DNA of 64,000 nucleotides, from contig NZ_JAOEJU010000002.1 in NCBI RefSeq assembly GCF_025447595.1, forward strand, positions 248,001-312,000, in the 5' to 3' direction. The DNA comes from Pseudomonas koreensis (GTDB lineage Bacteria > Pseudomonadota > Gammaproteobacteria > Pseudomonadales > Pseudomonadaceae). The translations under genes and the position numbers were made by a program. Shown piece by piece: positions 46,646 through 55,866 of this stretch (positions are counted from its first letter, which is position 1; each line of letters opens with the position of its first letter). Under the pieces are notes generated by a model. That model searched no databases, was not told the origin of the DNA, and was given only the letters and a program-made list of their open reading frames with translations.

Positions 46646-49065
46646 TGCATTCGCGGTGGTTCGGCGGCCTCTTGCTGATGGGAGCCCTGGGTTATTCGTC
46701 GACCCACGGCGCAGAGCAGGTCAGGGTGCAATTCAATCAGGAAGTGATCAAGTCGCGCGGGCTGGATCCACGTCTGGCGGAGTATTTCAGCATGGCCCCG
46801 CGCTTTCGTGAGGGAGTGCAGGCGGTCACGCTCTCGGTCAACGGCGTGCCCAAGGGGCGGTTACAGGTGACGTTCAATACTGAGGGCGAGTTGTGTTTTA
46901 CGCCGTCACTACTGGAGCGTGGCGGCATCCGTATTCCGGATCACGCCGAGTCTGTAACCGAACCGGGATGCGAGTTGTTCGTCCAGCGCTTTGCGCACGC
47001 GGTGGTGCAAGCTGATCCGTCCCGTGAACACGTTGCGCTGCTGGTGCCAACCGACGCGTTACTGCCTGATAGCCCGGCCCGGCGCAGTTTCGTTAACGGG
47101 GGTACGGCAGGGCTGTTCAATTACGACGCGTTGTTGCTCGGTAGCCACTATGCCGGGCAGTCCTCGCAATACCGCAGCCTCAATACCGAAATCGGCTTGA
47201 ACACGGCGGACTGGGCATTGCGCAGCCGCCAGGCCTACAGTGAGCTGGCCGGGCAGGGCCGCGTCGAGCACTTGTACGCCTACGCTTCGCATACCTCCGA
47301 GCGCTATCAGGCCAATCTGCAGATGGGACAGTTGAACATGGTTTCGCCCCTGTTCTCCGGTGAGGCTTTCAATGGCTTTCAGGTACAGCCGGAGCTGGCC
47401 TTGATAGAGCTGGATGAGGACAGCTCCGGTGCAAGAGTCGAAGGCATTGCCTATTCCTCAGCCCGGATCGAGGTGACTCAGAACGGCGCTTTGATCTACA
47501 CCACGGTGGTGCCCGGCGGACCGTTCACGCTGGCGGGATTGCCGTTGCTCAGCCAGAACGTTGATCTGGAGGTTACGGTGCACGAGGAGGACGGTCAGCA
47601 GCGGCGTTTTATTGTTCCCGCGACCCAATTGCGAAGTGTGATGCCGGGCAGAGCGCCAGGCTACGGACTGGCCGCCGGGCGTGTACGGCGTTATGCCGGG
47701 GATGAGCGGTATGCGCCATCGTTTGCCGCCGCCAGCAGGGACTGGCGGCTCGGCCCGCGCTGGCAGGCCACGGGTGGCGCAATGCTCGGCACTGGCTATC
47801 AGTCGCTGGGATGGGCGATGCAACGGACGCTGGGGGATCGTCTGGTGTTCGGGGGGCGTCAGGTGATTTCCCGGACGCACGATCAGGCCCTGTCCGGAAC
47901 ACAGTTGCAATGGACGGCCAACGGTCTGCTCGGCGAAGGATTGTCAGCCGGTCTCGCGATGACGCAGCAGACGCAGGATTTTCGCACGCTGTCCGATACC
48001 ACCTGGGACCAGAAAAGTGATCAGCCCTTCGTGAGAGTGCGCAATCAAATGACGGCGAACCTCAGTGCCAGCAGTTCGACACTGGGTGGTTTTTCCACCA
48101 GTTACTCCCGGTTTTCCATGTTTGACGGCACGGCTACTTCCCGGGTCGCTTTCGCGTGGTCGCAGAATATTCGCCGGGCCAATCTGACATTGACCCTGGA
48201 GCGCGACGTTGCGGGTGAGGCGGACGATGCCCGCGGAACGGCAGTCTATTTAAGTGTCGGTATACCTCTGGGGCCGCGCCAGGCGTTGCGCAGTGACGTG
48301 CGCAATGATCAGGTCGGTGGCACCCGCAGCGGTCTGCGATTCAATGAACAGCTCAGCGACACCCTGGCCTACAGCATCGGCGCCGAGCGACCGGATGACG
48401 GCAGCGCCGGGTTCAACGGACGGGTCAATCTGTTGCCCCGCTATAGTCAGGTGGACATGGGTTATTCCCGCAGTGGCGCCGGTAACCGGAACTATGACAT
48501 CGGCCTGCGCGGCGGTGCGTTGGTACACGGTGACGGAGTGACGCTGTCGCCCTATCCGCTGCGCGAAACCTTCGCCTTGCTCAAGGCCGGCGAAAGCGCG
48601 GGCGTCAAGTTGAACACTCCGCGTGGCCCGGTCTGGACCGATCATTCCGGGCACGCCGTGGCAGCGAGTCTGCCGGCATACAGCAAAGGACGGGTCGAAC
48701 TCGACACGGCCAGCCTGGGGCGCAATGTCGATGTGCACAACGCTTTTCAAGAGGTCGAAGCCGGACGTGGTGCGGTCGCGCATCTGGCGTTCGACATGGT
48801 GACCGCGCGGCGCCTGCTGTTGCAGGCGCGCACCGCCGACAACGTTCTTCTGCGCAAGGGCGGAGCCGTTTTCGATGCGCAGGGGCAGTACATCACCAAC
48901 GTACTGGAGGCCGGCACGATCTTCCTGCCCGATGTCCGGCCAGACACGAATTTGCACGTGGTGTTGCCCGATGGCAGTCGCTGCCGGTTGGTCTACAGCC
49001 TCGGTGAACACCCCGACACCCAATTGCTGTTTGAAACGGCGCAAGCCACCTGCCACACGGTTTAA
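46645..49065 (+). CDS. Outer-membrane fimbrial usher, FimD/PapC family, module 1
   Basis: The 806-residue protein has a signal peptide and the usher order: N-terminal periplasmic domain (VRVQFNQEVI, RGLDPRLAEYF), a beta-barrel (GGTAGLFNYDALLLG, IGLNTADWALRSRQ), a plug region (ARIEVTQNGALIYTTVVPGGPFTLAGLP) and C-terminal domains (LKAGESAGVKLN, TIFLPDVRPDTNLHVVLPDG) with a terminal cysteine pair (SRCRLVY, ATCHTV). It forms the secretion pore and assembly platform. It is paralogous to the usher at 51305. Confidence 0.95.
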   Translation: MHSRWFGGLLLMGALGYSSTHGAEQVRVQFNQEVIKSRGLDPRLAEYFSMAPRFREGVQAVTLSVNGVPKGRLQVTFNTEGELCFTPSLLERGGIRIPDHAESVTEPGCELFVQRFAHAVVQADPSREHVALLVPTDALLPDSPARRSFVNGGTAGLFNYDALLLGSHYAGQSSQYRSLNTEIGLNTADWALRSRQAYSELAGQGRVEHLYAYASHTSERYQANLQMGQLNMVSPLFSGEAFNGFQVQPELALIELDEDSSGARVEGIAYSSARIEVTQNGALIYTTVVPGGPFTLAGLPLLSQNVDLEVTVHEEDGQQRRFIVPATQLRSVMPGRAPGYGLAAGRVRRYAGDERYAPSFAAASRDWRLGPRWQATGGAMLGTGYQSLGWAMQRTLGDRLVFGGRQVISRTHDQALSGTQLQWTANGLLGEGLSAGLAMTQQTQDFRTLSDTTWDQKSDQPFVRVRNQMTANLSASSSTLGGFSTSYSRFSMFDGTATSRVAFAWSQNIRRANLTLTLERDVAGEADDARGTAVYLSVGIPLGPRQALRSDVRNDQVGGTRSGLRFNEQLSDTLAYSIGAERPDDGSAGFNGRVNLLPRYSQVDMGYSRSGAGNRNYDIGLRGGALVHGDGVTLSPYPLRETFALLKAGESAGVKLNTPRGPVWTDHSGHAVAASLPAYSKGRVELDTASLGRNVDVHNAFQEVEAGRGAVAHLAFDMVTARRLLLQARTADNVLLRKGGAVFDAQGQYITNVLEAGTIFLPDVRPDTNLHVVLPDGSRCRLVYSLGEHPDTQLLFETAQATCHTV

Positions 49066-49078
49066 GGAGTCAGTCACC

Positions 49079-49621
49079 ATGCATCGTTTGAATACCGGCA
49101 CGATCGGTCTGGCATTGCTCAGTGCCGTGTTTATCGCCGATCAGGCCCAAGCGCAGTCAGGCTGTGCAGTCAGACTGGGGCAGCCTTCCATCGATTTTGG
49201 TGTGATGACGCGCGGTCAGTTGCTGCAGCAGCCCCTGGAAAATGACCAGTTGAGTTTCGGGCGCCGACGGGTGCAGATCACCGTTCAGTGTGAGCGGACA
49301 GTTGCGCTGCGACTCGACCTGGCGGCGCCGGCAGCGGATGCCGTGGACTATCGGTTTGGCGCAGGGGCGTTGAGGGTCCATGTGATGGCTGTCCGGGTGG
49401 ATGGCAAAGCCGTGCAGTGGCTTGGATTTGAACCGGGTGTCCCATCCGGTGCGGCTGTCTGGCCCGCCGGGCAACGTCTGATTCCCGCGCGGGCGGGCGT
49501 TGCACTGGAAGGTCAGCGTATGGACGTCGAAGTGGAACTTGAAGGGCGGGTAGGGTCAGCGCAGACCCGGGTTGCCGACCTGACCCGGTTCGGGACCGAT
49601 CTGCGCTTTCAGGCGTACTGA
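49079..49621 (+). CDS. Small fimbrial subunit or adaptor, module 1
   Basis: AAGGAG precedes ATG 49079. The 180-residue product has a signal peptide (LALLSAVFIADQAQAQ), a paired-cysteine subunit pattern (SGCAVRLGQPSIDFG and ITVQCERTVAL) and a beta-rich body. The start resembles spore-coat-U or DUF1120-type pilin domains. Its position after the usher suggests an adaptor, terminator or tip subunit. It parallels the protein at 53742. Confidence 0.8.
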   Translation: MHRLNTGTIGLALLSAVFIADQAQAQSGCAVRLGQPSIDFGVMTRGQLLQQPLENDQLSFGRRRVQITVQCERTVALRLDLAAPAADAVDYRFGAGALRVHVMAVRVDGKAVQWLGFEPGVPSGAAVWPAGQRLIPARAGVALEGQRMDVEVELEGRVGSAQTRVADLTRFGTDLRFQAY

Positions 49622-49759
49622 AGCTCGGACCCCGGAGACATGGCGGTTCAAAACATCCGGCCACTGCAGCGTAGGATCTCGCCACCAAGCTCAAATTACC
49701 TATTAAACCAGTCGTGATTTCGCTGTTTAAGCGCTCCCGTTTCCTACAGATTTATCTCT

Positions 49760-49845
49760 CATAAGCCGCAATCATCAGCCCGCTTACTTACATACCAAGT
49801 TTGTAGGGACTGAACTGTCAATCAAATGGAAGATTACGGCTTATG
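49760..49845 (+). promoter_or_regulatory. Long inverted repeat covering the ribosome site and start codon of the module 2 subunit
   Basis: CATAAGCCGCAATCATC (49760-49776) can pair with GAAGATTACGGCTTATG (49829-49845) at 15 of 17 positions, plus one flanking T-A pair. The right arm contains most of the ribosome site GGAAG and the ATG of the gene at 49843. In RNA this would hide the start; in DNA it could be an operator pair. Confidence 0.6.
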
Positions 49846-50493
49846 AAAAAGACATACCGTCTTGCAGTACTGGCGGCGGCGCTGCTGCCAACAATGGCAA
49901 TGGCAGAAAGCGTTGACCTGAATGTCATCGGCACCATTATTCCGACCTCCTGCATTCCGGCCTTTGCCGGTGGCAGCACAGTGGATCTGCGCAAGATTTC
50001 GGCGGCGACTTTGAATCCGACCACCCAGACCCTGCTGGCCGGTCGCGATGTGTCCCTGCACATCAATTGCGATGCACCGGCTCCGGTGGAAGTGTCGGTG
50101 CGTGACAACCGCGCCGGCACCAAGCTGCCGGGCATCAGTGATGGTGCTGGCCAGAACAGTCCGGAGTTGTTCTACGGGTTGGGCGACATCAACGGCACAC
50201 CCATTGGTGGTTTCGCCTTGCGTCACGGCATTCCGGAGACTGACGGCAATGCCCAGACGCTGCTGACCCGTACCCTGGCGGCCCCAACATGGCTTGTGCC
50301 GACCAGCACACTGGTCAGCAATGCGCCACAGTTGTACTCGTGGGGCGTCAGCGCCGCGACCGGTCCGGTTGCCGCCCGCCACCATGGTTTCCCTATGCAC
50401 CTGCTGCCGATCATCGGCCCAAGCAACGCCTTGCCGATTGCCAACGAAATCCCGCTGGATGGCTCCGTGACGTTCGACATGTTCTACCTCTGA
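49843..50493 (+). CDS. DUF1120 fimbrial subunit, module 2
   Basis: The 216-residue product has a signal peptide (YRLAVLAAALLPTMAMAES) and the same pattern as the module 1 subunit: IIPTSCIPAFAGGSTVDLRKISAATLNP, LHINCDAPAPVEVSVRDNRAGTKLPG, and the end GSVTFDMFYL. It is probably the main subunit of the second fimbria. The ribosome site and ATG fall in an inverted repeat. The chaperone gene follows after about 100 bases. Confidence 0.9.
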   Translation: MKKTYRLAVLAAALLPTMAMAESVDLNVIGTIIPTSCIPAFAGGSTVDLRKISAATLNPTTQTLLAGRDVSLHINCDAPAPVEVSVRDNRAGTKLPGISDGAGQNSPELFYGLGDINGTPIGGFALRHGIPETDGNAQTLLTRTLAAPTWLVPTSTLVSNAPQLYSWGVSAATGPVAARHHGFPMHLLPIIGPSNALPIANEIPLDGSVTFDMFYL

Positions 50494-50594
50494 CGGCGGC
50501 GTCCCGGTGAATCTCACGCACCGGGACTGACTGGCGCACGCGAGCGCGGTCCGGCCTCTGCCGGATCGCATCCAGGATTTCACGGATTATCCCG

Positions 50595-51305
50595 ATGCTC
50601 ATTTCTTTCAAGTCTGCTCTCAAGACGGCACCGCTGTGCCTGTCCGCATGGTTTTCAATGCCGCTGGCCCACGCCGCCGGAATGGTTCCGCAGACGCCGG
50701 TGCTGTTGGTGGAGGAGGGCATGGGTGAGGCGGTGATGAACGTGCGCAATACCGACACGCATCCCGCATTGCTGCACACCACCGTTGAGAACATCGAGGA
50801 CAGTGACGACGTCCTGCTGGTCTTCACCCCGCCCATTGCCCGGGTCGAGCCGGGCGGCATTCAGCAAGTGCGATTCATTCTGCAAAACCGACAACCGTTG
50901 AAAACCGAACACCTGAAGCGGGTGATCTTCGAGGGAATCAGCCCGGCCAGTGACGCTGCCGGAGCGCGGGTCACCCTCGGTGTGCGCCAGAACCTGCCGG
51001 TGATTTTGCGTCCCGCCGGGTTGCCGGTCGAGCGCGAGCCGTGGAAGCTGCTGACTTGGTCAATGGATGCTACTGGTGTGCAGGTCGTCAATCCGAGCCC
51101 CTATGTGGTTCGGCTGGCGAAAACCATTGTGCCTCTGCCGGGCACCCGCTCGGCGAACCTGCCCAAGACCTACATCTTGCCCGGCGAGCGAATGCACGCT
51201 GATCTGCCCTTACACACCTCGGCACAGACGATGGCGGTGAGGATTTTTCCGGCCACCACCTACGGCTTTGCGGTCGATCATTACGACGCGCCGGTTACCC
51301 GCTGA
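50595..51305 (+). CDS. Periplasmic fimbrial chaperone, PapD-like, module 2
   Basis: The 236-residue product has a signal peptide ending near AHAAGM and the chaperone markers MNVRNTDTHPALLHTTVEN, FTPPIARVEPGGIQQVRFIL and LGVRQNLPVILRPAGLPVEREPW. It is roughly half identical by eye to the chaperone at 45938. The stop overlaps the usher ATG by one base, exactly as in module 1. Confidence 0.93.
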   Translation: MLISFKSALKTAPLCLSAWFSMPLAHAAGMVPQTPVLLVEEGMGEAVMNVRNTDTHPALLHTTVENIEDSDDVLLVFTPPIARVEPGGIQQVRFILQNRQPLKTEHLKRVIFEGISPASDAAGARVTLGVRQNLPVILRPAGLPVEREPWKLLTWSMDATGVQVVNPSPYVVRLAKTIVPLPGTRSANLPKTYILPGERMHADLPLHTSAQTMAVRIFPATTYGFAVDHYDAPVTR

Positions 51306-53728
51306 TGAAGTTCTGCGCTCGTTTTGGCGTGTTGCTGCTCGCGGCTAACGGCACCGTGCTGGCGGCCGAGTCACTGGAGTTTGACGCCCGCGTGTTGAAA
51401 GACCGAGGCATCGATCCCGCGTTGGCGGCGTACTTTCGTGAGGCGCCGCGCTTCACCCAAGGCGAGCACTCCGTGGCGCTTGAGGTCAACGGACAGGCCA
51501 GAGGCCGTGTACGTGTGACATTCAACGAGCGCGGCGAATTGTGCCTGCACCCCCAATGGCTGAACGCTGCGGGAGTACGCCCGCCCACCTCGATGGACAA
51601 GCTGCAACCGGCGCAGTGCATGACGCTGGTGGAGGGATTTCCCGAAGCGGTCGTGCAACTGGATCCGGGACGCGAACGGATTGACCTGCTGGTACCGACC
51701 GACAGTCTGATGCTGCCGGAACGTGCGTCCAACAACTTCGCCCATGGCGGTACGGCCGGCGTTTTCAACTACGACGCGCTGATGGTCGGCAGTCAGCATC
51801 AAGGCCGGCACGACAGGTTTCAAAGCCTGGGCACGGAGGTCGGCCTGAATGCCGGGGACTGGGTGCTGCGCAGCCGGCAGTCCTACACGTCGACCGCCGG
51901 CAACTCGCGGTTCGAGCACCTGTATGCCTACGGTGCGCGAACCCTGGAGGACGCCGAAGCCAGTCTGCAGGTCGGGCAATTGAATCTCGCGTCGAGCTTG
52001 TTTGCCGGTGAGCCGTTCAACGGTGTACAAATCCTGCCGGAAGCGGCATTCACGCAGTTGCGCACGGCGCAGGACGGCGCGCGCGGGCAGGTGGAGGGTG
52101 TCGCGTATTCGCCGGCCCGCATTGAAGTCCGGCAGAACGGTGTGTTGATCTACACCACCATGGTGCCGAGTGGGCCGTTCACGCTGCGAGCGCTGCCGCT
52201 GCTGAGCAATCAGATTGATCTGGACGTGACCGTCCACGAACAGGATGGGCAGGCGAGGCGCTTGCGGGTGCCGGCGGCGAGTCTCCACGAAGCGCAATGG
52301 GCCGGGCCGAGCGGGTTCAACTTTGCGCTGGGTTCGGTGCGACGGCTGGGCTCGGACGACCGACAGACACCTTCTTTCACCACATTCAGCAAGGATTGGG
52401 ATTGGGGGCAGGCTACACGACTGACCGCCGGTGTGCTCGCGGCAACCGACTACCTGTCGGCAGGCTGGGGCCTTCAGCGGCAGTGGGCAGGGGGCTACGC
52501 ACTGGGCCTGCGACAGGTGCTGTCCGATGACCGCTCCAATGGCGCGGGAGGCAGGCAGACGCAACTGACGCTCAGTGCGCCGCTGTCCGAACACCTGTCG
52601 ACGAGCCTGGTTGCGGTGCGCCAGAGCCGGAATTTTCGCACGCTGTCAGACACCGGCTGGGATCAGGACCTTCACCGGGCCGAATCACCCGGTCGCGATC
52701 ACCTGGTGTTTTCTCTCACCGGCTCGGTGGATCAATGGGGTGCATTCGGGGCGACCTGGTCGCGATATTCGACTCAGGGTGAGCCGTCGCAGTCGCGTCT
52801 TGGCCTGTCCTGGTCTCGCACATTGCCTGAGCGCATCAGTCTGTCGTTGAACCTGGAGCGTGCCATTGGCGATACGGCGTCCGATCGCCTCGGCAACTCC
52901 GCTTATCTGACACTGGGGATGGCGCTGGGTGGCCAGCGAAGACTGCGCGGTTATTTGCGCAGGGATGACCGATCCGGCCTGCGCCGGGGCGTGGCCGTCA
53001 GCGATGTACTGGGTGAAAACCTGGCCTACAGCGCCAACGCTGAATACCGCGACGAGGCGGCAGCGAGCTACGGCGTTCGCTTCAATGCGCTGCCGCGCTA
53101 CACCAGCCTCGACGTTGGCGTCGGCCAGCGATCCGGGGCGACCGATTACGATGTAGGGCTGCGCGGTGGTGTGGCGCTGCATCGCGATGGCGCAACGTTG
53201 TCGCCTTATCCCCTGCGCGACACCTTCGGCGTACTCAAGGCCGGTGATCGATCGGGCGTAAAACTGAACACGCCTCAAGGGCCAGTCTGGACCGATGGCT
53301 CGGGCCACGCCGTCGCGGCGAGCCTGCCGGCCTGGTCGACCGCACGGCTGGAAGTCGACCCGCTCAGCCTGTCGCGCAACGTTGAAGTGCTCGACGGGGT
53401 GAAGGAGGTGCAGCCGGCCCGTGGGTCGGTGCAGCATCTGGACTTCTCGCTCGTCACGGTCCGGCGATTGTTGCTCAACGCAATGACCGCCGACCGGCAA
53501 TGGCTGGCCAAGGGGTTGAGCGTTCACGATGAACAGGGCCGCTACCTGACAACGGTCCAGGATGCCGGAACGATTTTTCTGCCCGACGCAAAAGCCGGTC
53601 AGCGCCTGCATGTGCAACTCCCTGACAACACGCAGTGCGTGTTGCGTTTCCCGCTTTCCGAATCCCCTGACGACAGCGCGCTCATCGAGCGGGTCGATGC
53701 CACCTGCGCGCCGGCCGAGCTGTCCTGA
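51305..53728 (+). CDS. Outer-membrane fimbrial usher, FimD/PapC family, module 2
   Basis: The 807-residue protein is nearly the same length as the module 1 usher and collinear with it: GGTAGVFNYDALMVG, VGLNAGDWVLRSRQ, ARIEVRQNGVLIYTTMVPSGPFTLRALP, LKAGDRSGVKLNTPQGPVWTDGSGHAVAASLPAW and TIFLPDAKAGQRLHVQLPDN, with a C-terminal cysteine pair (TQCVLRF, ATCAPA). It would export and polymerise the second fimbria. Confidence 0.95.
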   Translation: MKFCARFGVLLLAANGTVLAAESLEFDARVLKDRGIDPALAAYFREAPRFTQGEHSVALEVNGQARGRVRVTFNERGELCLHPQWLNAAGVRPPTSMDKLQPAQCMTLVEGFPEAVVQLDPGRERIDLLVPTDSLMLPERASNNFAHGGTAGVFNYDALMVGSQHQGRHDRFQSLGTEVGLNAGDWVLRSRQSYTSTAGNSRFEHLYAYGARTLEDAEASLQVGQLNLASSLFAGEPFNGVQILPEAAFTQLRTAQDGARGQVEGVAYSPARIEVRQNGVLIYTTMVPSGPFTLRALPLLSNQIDLDVTVHEQDGQARRLRVPAASLHEAQWAGPSGFNFALGSVRRLGSDDRQTPSFTTFSKDWDWGQATRLTAGVLAATDYLSAGWGLQRQWAGGYALGLRQVLSDDRSNGAGGRQTQLTLSAPLSEHLSTSLVAVRQSRNFRTLSDTGWDQDLHRAESPGRDHLVFSLTGSVDQWGAFGATWSRYSTQGEPSQSRLGLSWSRTLPERISLSLNLERAIGDTASDRLGNSAYLTLGMALGGQRRLRGYLRRDDRSGLRRGVAVSDVLGENLAYSANAEYRDEAAASYGVRFNALPRYTSLDVGVGQRSGATDYDVGLRGGVALHRDGATLSPYPLRDTFGVLKAGDRSGVKLNTPQGPVWTDGSGHAVAASLPAWSTARLEVDPLSLSRNVEVLDGVKEVQPARGSVQHLDFSLVTVRRLLLNAMTADRQWLAKGLSVHDEQGRYLTTVQDAGTIFLPDAKAGQRLHVQLPDNTQCVLRFPLSESPDDSALIERVDATCAPAELS

Positions 53729-53741
53729 ACGAGTGCATCTG

Positions 53742-54269
53742 ATGAAAATTTTGCCGGTTTGGATCGTGTTGCTGTGCCTGGTATTTCAATCGGCGTCAGG
53801 CGCCGGAATGTGTCAGTCGAGCCTGTCGCCCGCGAGCGTGAACCTGGGTAGCGCAACGCGCGCCGACCTGCTGCAACGCACGGCGCTTGATGGCCAGGGC
53901 CCGGGATTTGGTCTGCGCAGCGTGCACTTGCGGGTGCACTGTCCAGACGTGCGCTTGATGCGTTGGGCATTTGTCGCGCCCCCGGCCGATCCGCAACGTT
54001 TCCGTTGGGCGGCGGGCACGTTGCAACTGCGCATCGTGGCCGTGCGTCTCGACGGTGCGGCGGTGCCCTGGCGGCTGGACAGCGGCCAACCGGTCGAAGG
54101 TGATTTCCTGCGACCGGGCATCTACGTTGTTCCATGGCGGGCGGACGCCGGTATCCAGGGCAGCCTGCTGGAAGTGGTGTTGGAGCTCGATGCGCGGGTC
54201 GATGACGCGTCAAGCCGCCCCGTCGATCTGGAGCGGTTTGAAGGTCAGGGTACATTTACGGTGGATTAA
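53742..54269 (+). CDS. Small fimbrial subunit or adaptor, module 2
   Basis: The ATG at 53742 gives 175 residues with a signal peptide (LPVWIVLLCLVFQSASGAG) and the paired cysteines MCQSSLSPASVNLG and LRVHCPDVRL. It is collinear with the protein at 49079 (RADLLQRTALDGQGPGFGLRSVHL against RGQLLQQPLENDQLSFGRRRVQI). It lies 13 bases after the usher and ends four bases inside the convergent MocR-type gene. Confidence 0.8.
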   Translation: MKILPVWIVLLCLVFQSASGAGMCQSSLSPASVNLGSATRADLLQRTALDGQGPGFGLRSVHLRVHCPDVRLMRWAFVAPPADPQRFRWAAGTLQLRIVAVRLDGAAVPWRLDSGQPVEGDFLRPGIYVVPWRADAGIQGSLLEVVLELDARVDDASSRPVDLERFEGQGTFTVD

Positions 54270-55687
54270 TCGGCCTCGGCCAACAGCCTGATCGCGGTCG
54301 CGCCAACCTTGCGCACGGCCTCCTCGATCAGCGCTGTCGGTTTGGCCGCGTAGTTCATGCGCAGGCAATTGCGGTACTTGCCCGAGGCGGAAAAGATGCT
54401 GCCGACGGCAATCTGTACGCCCTGATCGTGCAGGGCACGATTCAGTTTCAGCGTATCGAAACCTTCCGGCAATTCGACCCAGAGCATGAAGCTGCCCTGC
54501 GGTCGGCTGGCGCGGGTGCCGACCGGGAAGTAGCGGGTCACCCAGTCGATCATCACGTCGCGATTGCGCTGATATTGAGAACGCATCCGCCGCAAATGCG
54601 GTTCAAAGTGTCCGGACTTGAGGAATTCGGCGATGGCGATCTGTGGCTGTGGCGCGGTGGAACCGGTGCTGATGTATTTCATGTGCAGCACGCGTTCGAG
54701 ATAGCGACCCGGCGCGACCCAGCCGATGCGCAATCCCGGCGCGAGAGTCTTGGAAAACGAACTGCACAGCAACACACGGCCATCCTCGTCGAAGGACTTG
54801 ATCGTGCGCGGACGCGGGTAGGTGTAGGCCAGTTCGCCATACACATCGTCCTCGATGATTGCCACGTCGAAGCGCTGGGCCAGGTTGAGCAGGGCGCGTT
54901 TGCGCGACTCCGGCATGATGTAGCCGAGCGGGTTGTTGCAGTTGGGTGTGAGCTGGATGACCTTGATCGGCCATTGCTCCAGCGCCAGCTCCAGGGCTTC
55001 GAGGCTGATGCCGGTGAGCGGGTCGGTGGGGATTTCCAGGGCTTTCATGCCCAGGCCTTTGAGGGTTTGCATGGCGCCGTGAAAGCTTGGCGAATCCACC
55101 GCGACGATGTCGCCGGGCTCGCAGATCGCGTGGATGCTGGTGGACAGTGCTTCGTGGCAACCGGTGGTGACCACCAGATCGCTGGCGCTCAACTGGCAGC
55201 CGGAATCGAGCATCAACCGGGCAATCTGTTCGCGCAGTTCGAGGGTGCCGTGGATGTTGTCGTAATACAGACCGGGCATGTCCTGACGTCGGCTGATACG
55301 GGCCAGTCCGCGCAGCAGCGGTTTCATCGTCGGGGACGAGATGTCCGGCATGCCGCGACCGAGCTGCACCACGTCCTTGCGCGGCACGGCACGAATCAGT
55401 TCCAGCACCTGATCCCACTGGGAAATTTCCACCGGCCGCTGCGCGGGACGCCCGACTGCTGGCAGTTCGGGCAACTCGCGCCCGACCGGCACGAAGTACC
55501 CGGACTTGGGTTTCGGCGTGGCCAGGCCGCTGTCTTCCAGCATCCGATAGGCCTGCTGCACCGTGCTCAGGCTGACCCCGTGTTCTACGCTCAAGGCGCG
55601 CACCGACGGCAGGCGGTCACCAGGACGGTAGAAGCCTTGTTCGATGCGGGTGCCGAGCAATTCGGCGAGGTTCACATAGAGCGTCAT
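54266..55687 (-). CDS. MocR-family regulator: GntR DNA-binding domain fused to an aminotransferase-like domain
   Basis: The 473-residue protein has an N-terminal GntR winged helix (LGTRIEQGFYRPGDRLPSVRALSVEHGVSLSTVQQAYRML, about residues 10-50) and a class I aminotransferase-like domain with the PLP lysine in SSFSKTLAPGLRIGW. MocR proteins use PLP as a sensor and often control a divergent gene. The divergent neighbour is the DUF1127 gene, with repeated ATCTGTA half-sites between them. Its target may also lie elsewhere. Confidence 0.92.
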   Translation of the reverse strand: MTLYVNLAELLGTRIEQGFYRPGDRLPSVRALSVEHGVSLSTVQQAYRMLEDSGLATPKPKSGYFVPVGRELPELPAVGRPAQRPVEISQWDQVLELIRAVPRKDVVQLGRGMPDISSPTMKPLLRGLARISRRQDMPGLYYDNIHGTLELREQIARLMLDSGCQLSASDLVVTTGCHEALSTSIHAICEPGDIVAVDSPSFHGAMQTLKGLGMKALEIPTDPLTGISLEALELALEQWPIKVIQLTPNCNNPLGYIMPESRKRALLNLAQRFDVAIIEDDVYGELAYTYPRPRTIKSFDEDGRVLLCSSFSKTLAPGLRIGWVAPGRYLERVLHMKYISTGSTAPQPQIAIAEFLKSGHFEPHLRRMRSQYQRNRDVMIDWVTRYFPVGTRASRPQGSFMLWVELPEGFDTLKLNRALHDQGVQIAVGSIFSASGKYRNCLRMNYAAKPTALIEEAVRKVGATAIRLLAEAD

Positions 55688-55715
55688 GGCACTGCCTCGA
55701 TGCAGATGATTCGTT

Positions 55716-55806
55716 AAACCAGTACAGATGCGGCGTAAATCGACAATTCAGTCTCAGGAACAGCAAATCTGTATGGAATTAATACAGGTGTGTTGAATCT
55801 GTAATG
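55716..55806. promoter_or_regulatory. Cluster of ATCTGTA half-sites between the MocR-type and DUF1127 genes
   Basis: TACAGAT (55723-55729), ATCTGTA (55767-55773), ATACAG (55782-55787) and ATCTGTA (55797-55803) are copies of one half-site in both orientations. CTGTAT-N7-ATACAG at 55769-55787 is an inverted pair. The arrangement fits a MocR/GntR operator. Confidence 0.55.
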
Positions 55807-55866
55807 CTTTTGCTCGCCCGCGCATCATGGAATCTCTGGCTACCCAAGTAAACAGGAGCAATGAAA

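Noticed and set aside
49760..49845. Invertible fim-type switch
   Set aside because: The segment between the arms is only 52 bases, no recombinase gene is visible nearby, and the right arm covers the start codon; an RNA fold or operator is more likely.
54428..55717. Plus-strand frame opposite the MocR-type gene
   Set aside because: It is an antisense frame; the minus strand has a complete GntR/aminotransferase protein.
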